Positions 8,154 through 14,810 are shown, numbered from the stretch's first letter. The stretch: 15,603 nucleotides of DNA from FEN-1250 sp038237245 (GCA_038237245.1 JBBRYY010000061.1:1-15603), one strand, 5' to 3'. Made by a program: numbers and translations. Notes: generated by a model not told the origin, from the sequence alone.

Positions 8154-9651
8154 GGCGAACGTTGTGCTTCTCCATCAGGCGATAGAGCGTGGTGCGGTCG
8201 ATGTTCGCGAGTCGCGCGGCGCGCGACATGTTCCCGCCCGCGCGCGCCGAGAGGCGCGCGAGATATTCGCGCTCGAACTCCGCGATCAGCTTGTCCTTCG
8301 CCGCGTGATACGGCTCGTCCATGATGGCGCCGGACATCGACGTCCGCGCCGGCGATGAGTTTCCATCTTCGTACGCGGGAATGTCCTGCGGCTGGATCGG
8401 CTGCCCCGGTTCGGCCAGCACCGCCACGTGCTCGATGACGTTCTGCAGCTCGCGCACGTTGCCCCGCCACTGCCGCGTACGCAGGAACTCCATGCTGTTC
8501 TCGGTCAGCTTCGGCAGAATGTCGCTCGTCTCGCGGTGCCGCTCCCAGTAATACGCCAGGAAGTGGTTGGCGAGCAGCGGAATATCCTCGTGACGCTCGC
8601 GCAGTGGCGGGAGCTTGATCGGCACGACGCGTAGCCGATAGAAGAGATCCTCGCGCAAAATTCCCGCGTTCACCGCCTCCTGCGGATCGCGATTGGTCGC
8701 CGAGACGAAGCGCACGTCGACCGTCGCATCCTGCTGCTCGCTTCCGACGCGGCGCACCACACCATCCTGCAGCACGCGCAGCAGCTTCGCCTGAATGGGG
8801 TGCGACATCTCGGTGAGCTCATCGAGGAAGAGCGTTCCGCCATTCGCGGTCTCGAGAAGTCCCGGCTTGTCGCGATCCGCACCGGTGAACGCGCCCTTTC
8901 GATGCCCGAACATCTCACTCTCGAGAAGCGGCTCCGGCAACGCGGCGCAGTTGATGGGGACGAGCTTGCGGCTTGCACGCCGGCTGTGATGATGGATGAA
9001 CTGCGCGATCACTTCCTTTCCGGTGCCACTCTCGCCCGTGATCATGACCGACGCATCGGTGGGCGCGACCTTCCGCGCGAGCTCCACCGCCTTTCGAAAC
9101 GCGGGGGCGACGCCGAGCAGGGTGATCTTGTCGCTGTTGCCGTTCTGCTGCGTGAGCTGCTGGCGGAGCGCCTTCGTCTCGCGCGTGACCATCACGGCGT
9201 GCGAGGCGCGGCCGACGAGCACCTGGAGATGCGTGGCGGAGAACGGCTTCGGGAGATAGTCCCACGCGCCCGCACGCAGTGCCTCGATGCTCGAGGAGAC
9301 GCTCGGATTCCCCGTCATGACGACGACGATGGTCTCGCGATGGGTCTCCAGCGCCGCCTTGAGGATGTCGAGCCCGGAGATCGGCTGGAGATAGAGATCC
9401 ACGAGGACGATGTCGAACTTCCGGCGGCGCACGACCTCGAGCGCTTCGTCGCCGCGGCCCACGAAGGTGACGTTGTAGCCGTCGAGCTCGAGGACGCTGG
9501 CGCACCCCTCCCGGAGCGTCCGATCGTCATCGACGACGAGGATGCGGATGTCGGCCTTCACCGCCGCGGGAATGGCGAGCGGATCGCGGCCAACGCGCGA
9601 CGAAGGGGCCGCTACATCCATCGGTGCGGCGGGTAGCAATGGAGCCGTCAT
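8125..9651 (-). CDS. NtrC-family sigma-54-dependent response regulator
   Basis: The 508-residue protein has three parts. The receiver domain (about 35-150) has acidic residues VVDDD at 39-43, phospho-acceptor Asp85, Thr113 and Lys135. The AAA+ domain (about 175-410) has Walker A GESGTGKE (206-213), the sigma-54 contact loop GAFTGA (253-258) and Walker B GTLFLDE (272-278). A Fis-type helix-turn-helix lies near residues 474-495 (NMSRAARLANIDRTTLYRL). All residues needed for phosphorylation, ATP hydrolysis and sigma-54 contact are present, so it should be a functional enhancer-binding activator. It precedes and overlaps the kinase gene in one transcript. It diverges from the Wzc-like gene, whose upstream region holds a -24/-12 promoter candidate, so polysaccharide control is likely. 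The domain layout is also that of PrsR/EpsI-type regulators of surface polysaccharide systems. The start at 9651 is supported by a good ribosome-binding site. Confidence 0.95.
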   Translation of the reverse strand: MTAPLLPAAPMDVAAPSSRVGRDPLAIPAAVKADIRILVVDDDRTLREGCASVLELDGYNVTFVGRGDEALEVVRRRKFDIVLVDLYLQPISGLDILKAALETHRETIVVVMTGNPSVSSSIEALRAGAWDYLPKPFSATHLQVLVGRASHAVMVTRETKALRQQLTQQNGNSDKITLLGVAPAFRKAVELARKVAPTDASVMITGESGTGKEVIAQFIHHHSRRASRKLVPINCAALPEPLLESEMFGHRKGAFTGADRDKPGLLETANGGTLFLDELTEMSHPIQAKLLRVLQDGVVRRVGSEQQDATVDVRFVSATNRDPQEAVNAGILREDLFYRLRVVPIKLPPLRERHEDIPLLANHFLAYYWERHRETSDILPKLTENSMEFLRTRQWRGNVRELQNVIEHVAVLAEPGQPIQPQDIPAYEDGNSSPARTSMSGAIMDEPYHAAKDKLIAEFEREYLARLSARAGGNMSRAARLANIDRTTLYRLMEKHNVRRDELTGIRE

Positions 9652-9657
9652 TGTGAT

Positions 9658-9664
9658 TCTCCTC
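9658..9664 (-). promoter_or_regulatory. Ribosome-binding site of the sigma-54 activator gene
   Basis: On the minus strand GAGGAGA lies 6 bases before the ATG at 9651. It is one of the few clear Shine-Dalgarno sequences in the window and decides this start over the internal Met at residue 11. Confidence 0.8.
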
Positions 9665-9726
9665 GCGCGCGAACAAAACCGGAATGGTGCCCTTCCCTAT
9701 CAGGATGAGTTCGTGCGGCCATGCGT

Positions 9727-9754
9727 CACATTATGTGCGTGTCTAACGCCACAT
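9727..9754. repeat. Overlapping dyad symmetries, possible regulator site
   Basis: CACAT-T-ATGTG (9727-9737) is a perfect 5-1-5 inverted repeat. It overlaps ATGTGCGT (9733-9740), which pairs with ACGC(c)ACAT (9746-9754) apart from one extra C. The cluster lies about 245-270 bases upstream of the -24 element at 9996 and 76-103 bases before the divergent activator start, so it could serve either promoter. Confidence 0.35.
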
Positions 9755-9819
9755 ATGGGGGATTCTGTTGTTCAGTCCCATCGAATCACGATTTTACAGC
9801 AAAAAAATGTTCCAGTTTT

Positions 9820-9835
9820 GCGACAACATTGTCGC
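9820..9835. promoter_or_regulatory. Perfect palindrome, candidate enhancer (UAS) for the sigma-54 promoter
   Basis: GCGACAA-CA-TTGTCGC is a perfect 7-2-7 inverted repeat. Its centre is about 168 bases upstream of the -24 GG at 9996-9997, within the usual 80-200 base range for NtrC-type activator sites. Fis-type helix-turn-helix dimers bind palindromes of about this size. Binding by the adjacent activator is inference. Confidence 0.5.
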
Positions 9836-9994
9836 CGCGCGACTACAACGCGGTCGGCAGGCATACTACACTACCTGCGGCGTCCGCGCCACTGCCCGCG
9901 CGCAAAATGGCGACGCGATCGCTACTATTCCTGTCGGCGGCTACGTCGGAGAGTCGTTTGGGCGCCATTTCAGAGGTTCGGACGGACCCTTCGC

Positions 9995-10010
9995 TGGGCC
10001 TGATATTGCA
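9995..10010 (+). promoter_or_regulatory. Sigma-54 (-24/-12) promoter candidate of the Wzc-like gene
   Basis: TGGGCCTGATATTGCA matches the consensus TGGCACRNNNNTTGCW at the key positions: TGG at the -24 element, TTGCA at the -12 element, and exact GG-N10-GC spacing (GG 9996-9997, GC 10008-10009). Mismatches are confined to positions 4, 5 and 7. A start of transcription near 10021 would leave a leader of about 94 bases before the ATG at 10115. The divergent neighbour encodes a GAFTGA-containing sigma-54 activator. Confidence 0.6.
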
Positions 10011-10114
10011 TCCCCCGCCACTGTGAAAGTCTCATCCGGATCATATCCTGTTGACTGGACCCGAAGCTCTACGCACATATTGGCCGCCCGACTTCCTACT
10101 CAGCAAAATCGTCG

Positions 10115-12553
10115 ATGACTGCTCCGCAATTTCCGTCGAACCTTCCTGTCGAGCCCAATCGCGACCCCACCTCGGTCGCGCATGGGCAGAACTATCAGCC
10201 GTCATGGGCGCAGCAATCGGCGCTGGAGGAGCCGGGAATTTCATGGTCCCGCTACTTCTCGGCGCTCAAGCGCTACAAGTGGCTCATCCTGCTCGTGGTG
10301 GTCGCGGGCACCGGGATCGGCTTCGGCGTAACGCAGTTCATGACGCCGGCGTACCAGACGACTGGAAAGATCTGGATCTCCACCGATGTGAAGGGACAGG
10401 GCATGGGCACGCAGGGCCCGATCGAGGGGCAGGCGCTCGTGACACCGGGTGCGTGGGCGGATTTGATCAAGAGCTCGTCGATCATGGACAACGTCGTTCG
10501 CAGACTGTCGCTGTACATGTGGCCCCAGTACGCGCGCGACTCCTCCGTCTTCGCCGGCTTTCAGCCGCTTCCGGGGCTGAAGTCCGGCAGCTACACGCTC
10601 GCGACGGACGCCGCCAACGCGCACTACACACTGTCGACGAATCAGGGGAAGACGATCGTCGAACGCGGTGTTCCCGGAGATTCCGTGGGTCGCACGGTCG
10701 GCTTCGGATGGAAGCCGTCGGCGCTGATTCTCGGCCCGTCGCGCTCCGTCCCCTTCACCGTCAACAATCCGCGCGATGTCTCGACCGCGCTGATCTCGCG
10801 CGTGGAAGTCACGCTGCCGCTGAACAGCCAGTTCATCAACCTCTCGCTCGGCGGCGCGAATCCGCAGCGCACGGCGATGATCCTCAACGGCATCATGCGC
10901 GAGTTCGTGAGCACCGCGGGTGATCTCAAGCGCCGCAATCTCACCGAGGAGTCGAAGGCACTCGCCGTTCAGCTGGACACAGCCTCGCGCGCACTTCGCG
11001 CGTCCGAGTCCGCGCTCGAGAGCTTCCGAAAGAACACGATCACCCTGCCGTCGGAAGCCATCATGGCGGCGCCCGCGACGGGGATGGGCACCGGCGGGGG
11101 CGGCGGCGGCGATCCGATGATCGGGAACTACTTCGGACAGAAGGCGCAGTTTCTCACGGTACAGCACGACATCCAGCTGCTCCAGATCCTCGCGCGAGAT
11201 CCGAGCAGCATCACGGCGGATGCGTTCATCGGAATTCCCTCAGCGCAGGCTTCGCCGGCGCTGCAGTCGACGCTCCTGGATCTCGGAAAGCGCGAGGCCG
11301 CGCTCCGCGCGGCGCGCGAGAGCTACACGGACGAGCATCGCATCGTGCAGGACCTTCGCCTTTCCGTGCAGACGCTCCGTACGCAGACGCTGCCGCAGGT
11401 GCTGAACCAGCTGATCAGCGAGCTGCAGGCCCGCGGCACCGATCTCAGTCACCAGATGGCGAGCGCGTCGACCGAGCTGCAGAACATCCCGACGCGCACG
11501 ATCGAGACGATGCGCCTCCAGCGCGATGTCGTCTCGCGCTCGACGCTCTACTCGATGCTGCAGCAGCGTTACGCCGAGACGAAGCTCGCGGAAGCGGGCG
11601 CGACTCCGGACGTCAGCATCCTCGACACTGCCGTCGCACCGCTCGCGCCGACGAAGAACACGGCGCCGACGATCCTGCTGCTCGCGCTGATGGTGAGCTT
11701 CGGCGCCTCGGTGGGTCTCGCGCTGCTGCTCGACCACACCGATCCGCGCCTCCGCTATTCGGACCAGGTCACACGCGAGCTCGGACTCTCGATTCTCGGC
11801 GCGGTGCCGACGATCAAGCGCTCTCGCGCCGGCGATCCGGATCCCGAGGAAGCTGCGCAGGTGATCGAGTCGTTCCGCACGATCCGCATGGCGATTACGA
11901 ACCAGTACGACGCGAGCGGCTCGGCGATGCTCACCGTCTCGAGTCCGGGCGCCGGCGATGGCAAGTCGCTCGTTTGCTCGAATCTCGCGCTGTCGTTCGC
12001 CGAGGCGGGGTACCGCACGGTGCTCGTCGATGGCGACACGCGCCGCGGACAGCTGCACGCGATGTTCGGCGCCAATCGCCGTCCCGGGCTGCTGGATCTA
12101 CTCGGCGGCGACGCGCCGTTCGAGGCGATCCTCCGCAGCACGACGCACGATCGTCTCACGCTCATCCCGTGCGGCACACGCCGTCATCGCGGACCCGAGT
12201 TGCTGCACTCGCAGGCGATGTCGCAGTTCATTGCCGAGCTCCGTCGGCGCTATGACGTGGTGGTCGTCGATAGCCCGCCGCTTGGCGCCGGCGTCGATCC
12301 GTTCGTGCTCGCCGCGGCGACCCAGAACATGCTGATCGTGCTGCGCACGGGCGCGACGGATCGGAAGATGGCCGAGAGCAAGCTGAAGCTGCTCGATCGG
12401 CTGCCTGTGCGCATGCTGGGTGCGGTGCTCAACGACATTCGCGCACAGGGCGAGTACAAGTACTACTCGTATCTGTACGGCTACACCACGAGCGAGGACG
12501 ACGATCTTCCGCGTACCTCGCCGCAGGTTGGCGAGCTTACAGGGCGAACCTGA
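10115..12553 (+). CDS. Wzc-like polysaccharide co-polymerase with BY-kinase domain
   Basis: The 812-residue protein combines a Wzz-type chain-length domain and a bacterial tyrosine kinase. Membrane helix 1 is at about 55-73 and helix 2 at about 513-540. The long periplasmic part between them is helical, probably coiled coil, with a Gly-rich loop (GTGGGGGGD). The cytoplasmic kinase has Walker A SSPGAGDGKS (609-618), Walker A' VLVDGD (636-641) and Walker B VVVDSPP with Asp719. The C-terminal tail has a cluster of six Tyr at 781, 783, 784, 786, 788 and 790, the expected autophosphorylation site. In the family, cycling phosphorylation controls polymerisation and export through the Wza channel, here encoded 1.4 kb away. 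No Shine-Dalgarno precedes the ATG. A sigma-54-type promoter lies upstream. The last 17 bases overlap the convergent REC-GGDEF gene. Confidence 0.95.
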   Translation: MTAPQFPSNLPVEPNRDPTSVAHGQNYQPSWAQQSALEEPGISWSRYFSALKRYKWLILLVVVAGTGIGFGVTQFMTPAYQTTGKIWISTDVKGQGMGTQGPIEGQALVTPGAWADLIKSSSIMDNVVRRLSLYMWPQYARDSSVFAGFQPLPGLKSGSYTLATDAANAHYTLSTNQGKTIVERGVPGDSVGRTVGFGWKPSALILGPSRSVPFTVNNPRDVSTALISRVEVTLPLNSQFINLSLGGANPQRTAMILNGIMREFVSTAGDLKRRNLTEESKALAVQLDTASRALRASESALESFRKNTITLPSEAIMAAPATGMGTGGGGGGDPMIGNYFGQKAQFLTVQHDIQLLQILARDPSSITADAFIGIPSAQASPALQSTLLDLGKREAALRAARESYTDEHRIVQDLRLSVQTLRTQTLPQVLNQLISELQARGTDLSHQMASASTELQNIPTRTIETMRLQRDVVSRSTLYSMLQQRYAETKLAEAGATPDVSILDTAVAPLAPTKNTAPTILLLALMVSFGASVGLALLLDHTDPRLRYSDQVTRELGLSILGAVPTIKRSRAGDPDPEEAAQVIESFRTIRMAITNQYDASGSAMLTVSSPGAGDGKSLVCSNLALSFAEAGYRTVLVDGDTRRGQLHAMFGANRRPGLLDLLGGDAPFEAILRSTTHDRLTLIPCGTRRHRGPELLHSQAMSQFIAELRRRYDVVVVDSPPLGAGVDPFVLAAATQNMLIVLRTGATDRKMAESKLKLLDRLPVRMLGAVLNDIRAQGEYKYYSYLYGYTTSEDDDLPRTSPQVGELTGRT

Positions 12554-13487
12554 GCGGCGAGCTGTCGTAGTTGCGCAGCTCGTCGCCGCGCTCGGCATTG
12601 CGGGCGTCGCGCAGCGCGGTGTTCGCACGCAGCAACATCTCCACCGCGTCGACGTCCGAGCGCGCACCATCGGCGACGGAGCAATAGCCGGCGCGCAACT
12701 CGACGCGCTGAGCGATGCCGTTGGGGTGCGAGAGCATGTCGGAGAGCTGCGCCTCGAGCCGCTCCATCATACGAATCGCGCCCGGCTCTTCGGTGGCTGG
12801 CGCGATGATCGCAAACTCCGTGGGTCCGAGACGGCCGATCGCATCCGACGCGCGCCCGGTGCGACGCACGATGGCACCGAGTCGCTCGATCATGATCTCG
12901 GTGATCGCGGGCGGTGTAGGCTCGGAGTCGGTGGTGGCGACGGGAGTGAAGGCGACACAGGAGATCGGCGCGTGCAGCCGTTGCGCGTCGGCGCTCATCT
13001 CGCGAGCACGGCGCACCATCCCCTGCATGTTGTACAAGCCGGTGGCCTGGTCGAGCAGACTCTCATCGCGCAGGCGATCGACGGCGCGTTTGCCGCGCAT
13101 GTAGGCATCGAGCTTGAGCAGCAGCACCTCGGCGTCGAGCGGCTGGCTGACGATCTCCCACGCGCCGGCCCTGAATGCTTCGAGGCGTTCTTCGCGCTCG
13201 GGCGTGCCGGAGCTGGTGAAGATGATCGGCGTCTCGTCCGGAAAGTGCGGATCGTCGCGAAGTGCGCGGCAGACATCGACGCCGCGCATGTCGGGGAGCC
13301 GCACGTCGACCATGACGAGATCCGGCTGCGCGCTGCGCACGAGGCCGAGCAGCTGGCGACCCGTGTATGCGCGCAAAACGGCGAAGCCGTGGGGACCGAG
13401 GATGGTTTCCAGGGAACGCGCGGCCCATTCGTGCTCGTTGGCGAGCAGAATGAGAGGAGGTCGTTGGGTAAGACCGGCTTCCGTCAT
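12537..13487 (-). CDS. Response-regulator-like protein: degenerate receiver plus degenerate GGDEF domain
   Basis: From the ATG at 13487 the protein is 316 residues. The receiver domain begins at residue 11 (PLILLANEHEW), so this start fits; the frame stays open to 13787 but the extra 100 residues look non-coding. Asp61 (MVDVRLP) is at the phospho-acceptor position, but the usual acidic pair reads NEHE and the conserved Lys is Gln115 (VSQP). The second domain begins with DQATGLYN (146-153), as in GGDEF proteins, but the signature is GPTEF (221-225). The Gly-Asp needed for substrate and metal binding is lost, so cyclase activity is not expected. It may be a signal-binding or protein-docking regulator. 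It lies between the two halves of the polysaccharide cluster, which points to a role there. GGAAG lies three bases before the ATG, closer than ideal. Confidence 0.88.
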   Translation of the reverse strand: MTEAGLTQRPPLILLANEHEWAARSLETILGPHGFAVLRAYTGRQLLGLVRSAQPDLVMVDVRLPDMRGVDVCRALRDDPHFPDETPIIFTSSGTPEREERLEAFRAGAWEIVSQPLDAEVLLLKLDAYMRGKRAVDRLRDESLLDQATGLYNMQGMVRRAREMSADAQRLHAPISCVAFTPVATTDSEPTPPAITEIMIERLGAIVRRTGRASDAIGRLGPTEFAIIAPATEEPGAIRMMERLEAQLSDMLSHPNGIAQRVELRAGYCSVADGARSDVDAVEMLLRANTALRDARNAERGDELRNYDSSPLRFAL

Positions 13488-13565
13488 GCACTTCCAGGTT
13501 GGTGAAGCAAGTGCGGCGCAGCGTCCGTGCTCGCGATGCGACGCGGGAGCACGCTCTGCACGTAG

Positions 13566-13584
13566 CATGCGCCATGGGCGCATG
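13566..13584. promoter_or_regulatory. Perfect 8-3-8 palindrome, candidate operator or enhancer
   Basis: CATGCGCC-ATG-GGCGCATG is a perfect inverted repeat. It lies about 80 bases before the REC-GGDEF start on the minus strand and about 260 bases before the -24 GG at 13837. It could act as an enhancer for the sigma-54 promoter or as an operator for the divergent gene. Confidence 0.45.
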
Positions 13585-13586
13585 TC

Positions 13587-13617
13587 CTCTAACGCATTGA
13601 TTTTGCGCCTGTTAGAG
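13587..13617. promoter_or_regulatory. Spaced inverted repeat CTCTAAC-N17-GTTAGAG
   Basis: The 7-base arms are perfect reverse complements with 17 bases between them, which puts the arm centres about two helical turns (24 bases) apart. It starts two bases after the 8-3-8 palindrome. TCTAACGC within its left arm also occurs at 9742-9749 in the other regulatory region, at almost the same distance from the sigma-54-type promoter. Confidence 0.4.
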
Positions 13618-13678
13618 CAGGACCGGCAACGCCCAAGAGGCGCGTCGTGGGGCACGCATGCCACAGCTACGATGTGAG

Positions 13679-13710
13679 GGTGACACGCGCGGTATGCGAC
13701 GTGTATCACC
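13679..13710. repeat. Imperfect inverted repeat, possible activator site
   Basis: GGTGACACG (13679-13687) is opposed by CGTGTATCACC (13700-13710). GGTGA and ACG pair on both sides, with a two-base size difference between the arms. Its centre is about 140 bases upstream of the -24 element at 13837, the best position of the dyads here for an enhancer. Being imperfect, it may be chance. Confidence 0.3.
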
Positions 13711-13835
13711 GACTGGATGAAATGTGGGTCACGGAACCTCGCAAGCTCATGTGATTCATTTCTTTCCACCTGAGTAACTGTCTCCACATCACGCTGTGAC
13801 CAGCGCCGTCGCTATTGTGGAGGGAGTACCACACA

Positions 13836-13851
13836 TGGCACCGTCCATGCT
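13836..13851 (+). promoter_or_regulatory. Sigma-54 (-24/-12) promoter candidate of the export/transferase operon
   Basis: TGGCACCGTCCATGCT matches TGGCACRNNNNTTGCW at every fixed position except the seventh (C for purine) and the first T of TTGC. The whole -24 hexamer TGGCAC is perfect, and GG (13837-13838) and GC (13849-13850) are exactly 10 bases apart. Predicted transcription start is near 13862, leaving a leader of about 82 bases. It is the best promoter match in the window. Confidence 0.75.
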
Positions 13852-13943
13852 CTCTCTGGCGGTTGGGTTCGCCTTTCAAGTCACTAGTCCGTAAAGATTT
13901 ATCCGTTAGTGGCATTCCTCTCACCTCTAGCACGGCTGGTGCA

Positions 13944-14795
13944 ATGATCTCCGCGTACATGCACACTTCATTTCGTTACAGCTTGAACCGGCTGCGAAGC
14001 TCGACACGCGGCGTCCTGATCGTGTCACTGCTCGCCATCGGCGTGAGCGCCTGTCACCACTCGGCGCCGCCCGCGCAATCGAAGCTGCTGCCTCCGAGCG
14101 AATCGCCGCATGCGGAAGCGACGAGGACGCAGCTGCAGCAGATGGCGGTCAACACCGATCAGGAAGCAACCGCCTCCACGGATGCGGCAACGAAGTCGCA
14201 GAAGATGATGCAGGCGGCAACGATTCGCGCTCGGCTACGCGACGGCGATTTCGATGTTGGCGATCGCGTCTATATCTCGATTCGCACCGATTCGACCATC
14301 AGCGACACGGTCACGGTTCGCGCGGGGAGAATGATCCGTCTGCCGAACATTCCGGATATCTCGCTGCAGGGCGTGCTTCGCTCCGAGCTACAGGATTATC
14401 TGACGACGCAGCTGACGCGCTACATCAAGCGTCCTGATGTGCAGACGACATCGCTCGTGCGAGTGGCGGTCATGGGTGCGGTGAGCAAGCCGGGGTTCTA
14501 TCAGCTTCCGGCGGATCTGGCGCTCGCGGATGCGATCATGATGGCGGGCGGGCCGACGCAGAATGCGGACGTGGACCGGACGGAGGTGAAGCGCGGGAAT
14601 GACGTCGTGTATTCGTCGACGCTTCTCGGTCAGGAAGTTGCAAAGGGAGCAACGCTGGACCAGCTCAATATCAGACCTGGGGATCAGATTCTCATTGGCG
14701 AACGGCACAAGACGAACTGGGCGTTGATTGCCTCGATCGTCGGCATCACGGCTGGTTTGGTAAGCACCGCTGTCGTGCTCTCACGCCGCCGATGA
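13944..14795 (+). CDS. Wza-type polysaccharide export lipoprotein
   Basis: From the ATG at 13944 the protein is 283 residues. A signal peptide (hydrophobic core GVLIVSLLAIGV) ends in the lipobox VSAC with the lipidated Cys at 37. A helical linker follows. The polysaccharide export domain begins at about 100 (DGDFDVGDRVYISI) and an SLBB segment starts at about 174 (VAVMGAVSKPGFYQLP). A C-terminal hydrophobic helix (about 258-278) ends in RRR and may form the outer-membrane helical barrel as in Wza. It should form the channel for polysaccharide handled by the Wzc-like kinase. It is shorter than E. coli Wza (about 380 residues), with only one obvious SLBB domain. Met at 13959 is an alternative start; the frame is open to a TTG at 13815, but the sigma-54-type promoter lies inside that extension, so it was rejected. 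The sugar transferase follows in the same operon. Confidence 0.92.
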   Translation: MISAYMHTSFRYSLNRLRSSTRGVLIVSLLAIGVSACHHSAPPAQSKLLPPSESPHAEATRTQLQQMAVNTDQEATASTDAATKSQKMMQAATIRARLRDGDFDVGDRVYISIRTDSTISDTVTVRAGRMIRLPNIPDISLQGVLRSELQDYLTTQLTRYIKRPDVQTTSLVRVAVMGAVSKPGFYQLPADLALADAIMMAGGPTQNADVDRTEVKRGNDVVYSSTLLGQEVAKGATLDQLNIRPGDQILIGERHKTNWALIASIVGITAGLVSTAVVLSRRR

Positions 14796-14810
14796 GCAAC
14801 GGACGTAGTC

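Larger units (their letters stand above)
9652..10114. promoter_or_regulatory. 463-nt divergent regulatory region between activator and Wzc-like gene
   Basis: There is no credible gene here; short open frames have no plausible coding character. The stretch from about 9725 to 9830 is noticeably more AT-rich than the surrounding coding DNA, as expected for promoter DNA. It contains dyads at 9727-9754, a perfect 7-2-7 palindrome at 9820-9835 and a sigma-54-type promoter at 9995-10010 reading toward the Wzc-like gene. On the minus strand CATAAT (9735-9730) could be a -10 element for the activator operon, but no matching -35 is seen. Confidence 0.7.
13488..13943. promoter_or_regulatory. 456-nt divergent regulatory region upstream of the export/transferase operon
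   Basis: No credible gene is present, although the frames of both flanking genes stay open into it. It holds a 19-bp palindrome (13566-13584), a spaced dyad (13587-13617), an imperfect dyad (13679-13710), a short TCAC-GCT-GTGA repeat (13789-13799) and a strong -24/-12 promoter (13836-13851). From the predicted transcription start near 13862 there is an 82-base leader to the ATG at 13944. The leader is AT-richer than the coding DNA; I see no riboswitch or terminator in it. Confidence 0.7.

Noticed and set aside
9798..9814. Minus-strand TGGAAC-N6-TTGCT, sigma-54-like
   Set aside because: GG and GC are 11 bases apart; sigma-54 requires 10.
9908..9923. Plus-strand TGGCGACGCGATCGCT with GG-N10-GC spacing
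   Set aside because: The -12 element is CGCT rather than TTGC and the -24 element matches only TGGC; the site at 9995-10010 is better and closer to the gene.
9721..10026. Open frames in the 9652-10114 region
   Set aside because: Composition is unlike the real genes nearby, the frames overlap each other, none has a ribosome-binding site, and they run through the promoter elements.
13488..13787. In-frame upstream extension of the REC-GGDEF gene by 100 residues
   Set aside because: The receiver domain starts 11 residues after the Met at 13487. The extra residues have no domain character and would cover the palindromes of the regulatory region.
13815..13943. TTG-initiated extension of the export lipoprotein
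   Set aside because: It would place 43 residues before the signal peptide and bury the -24/-12 promoter inside coding sequence; the ATG at 13944 gives a normal lipoprotein signal.
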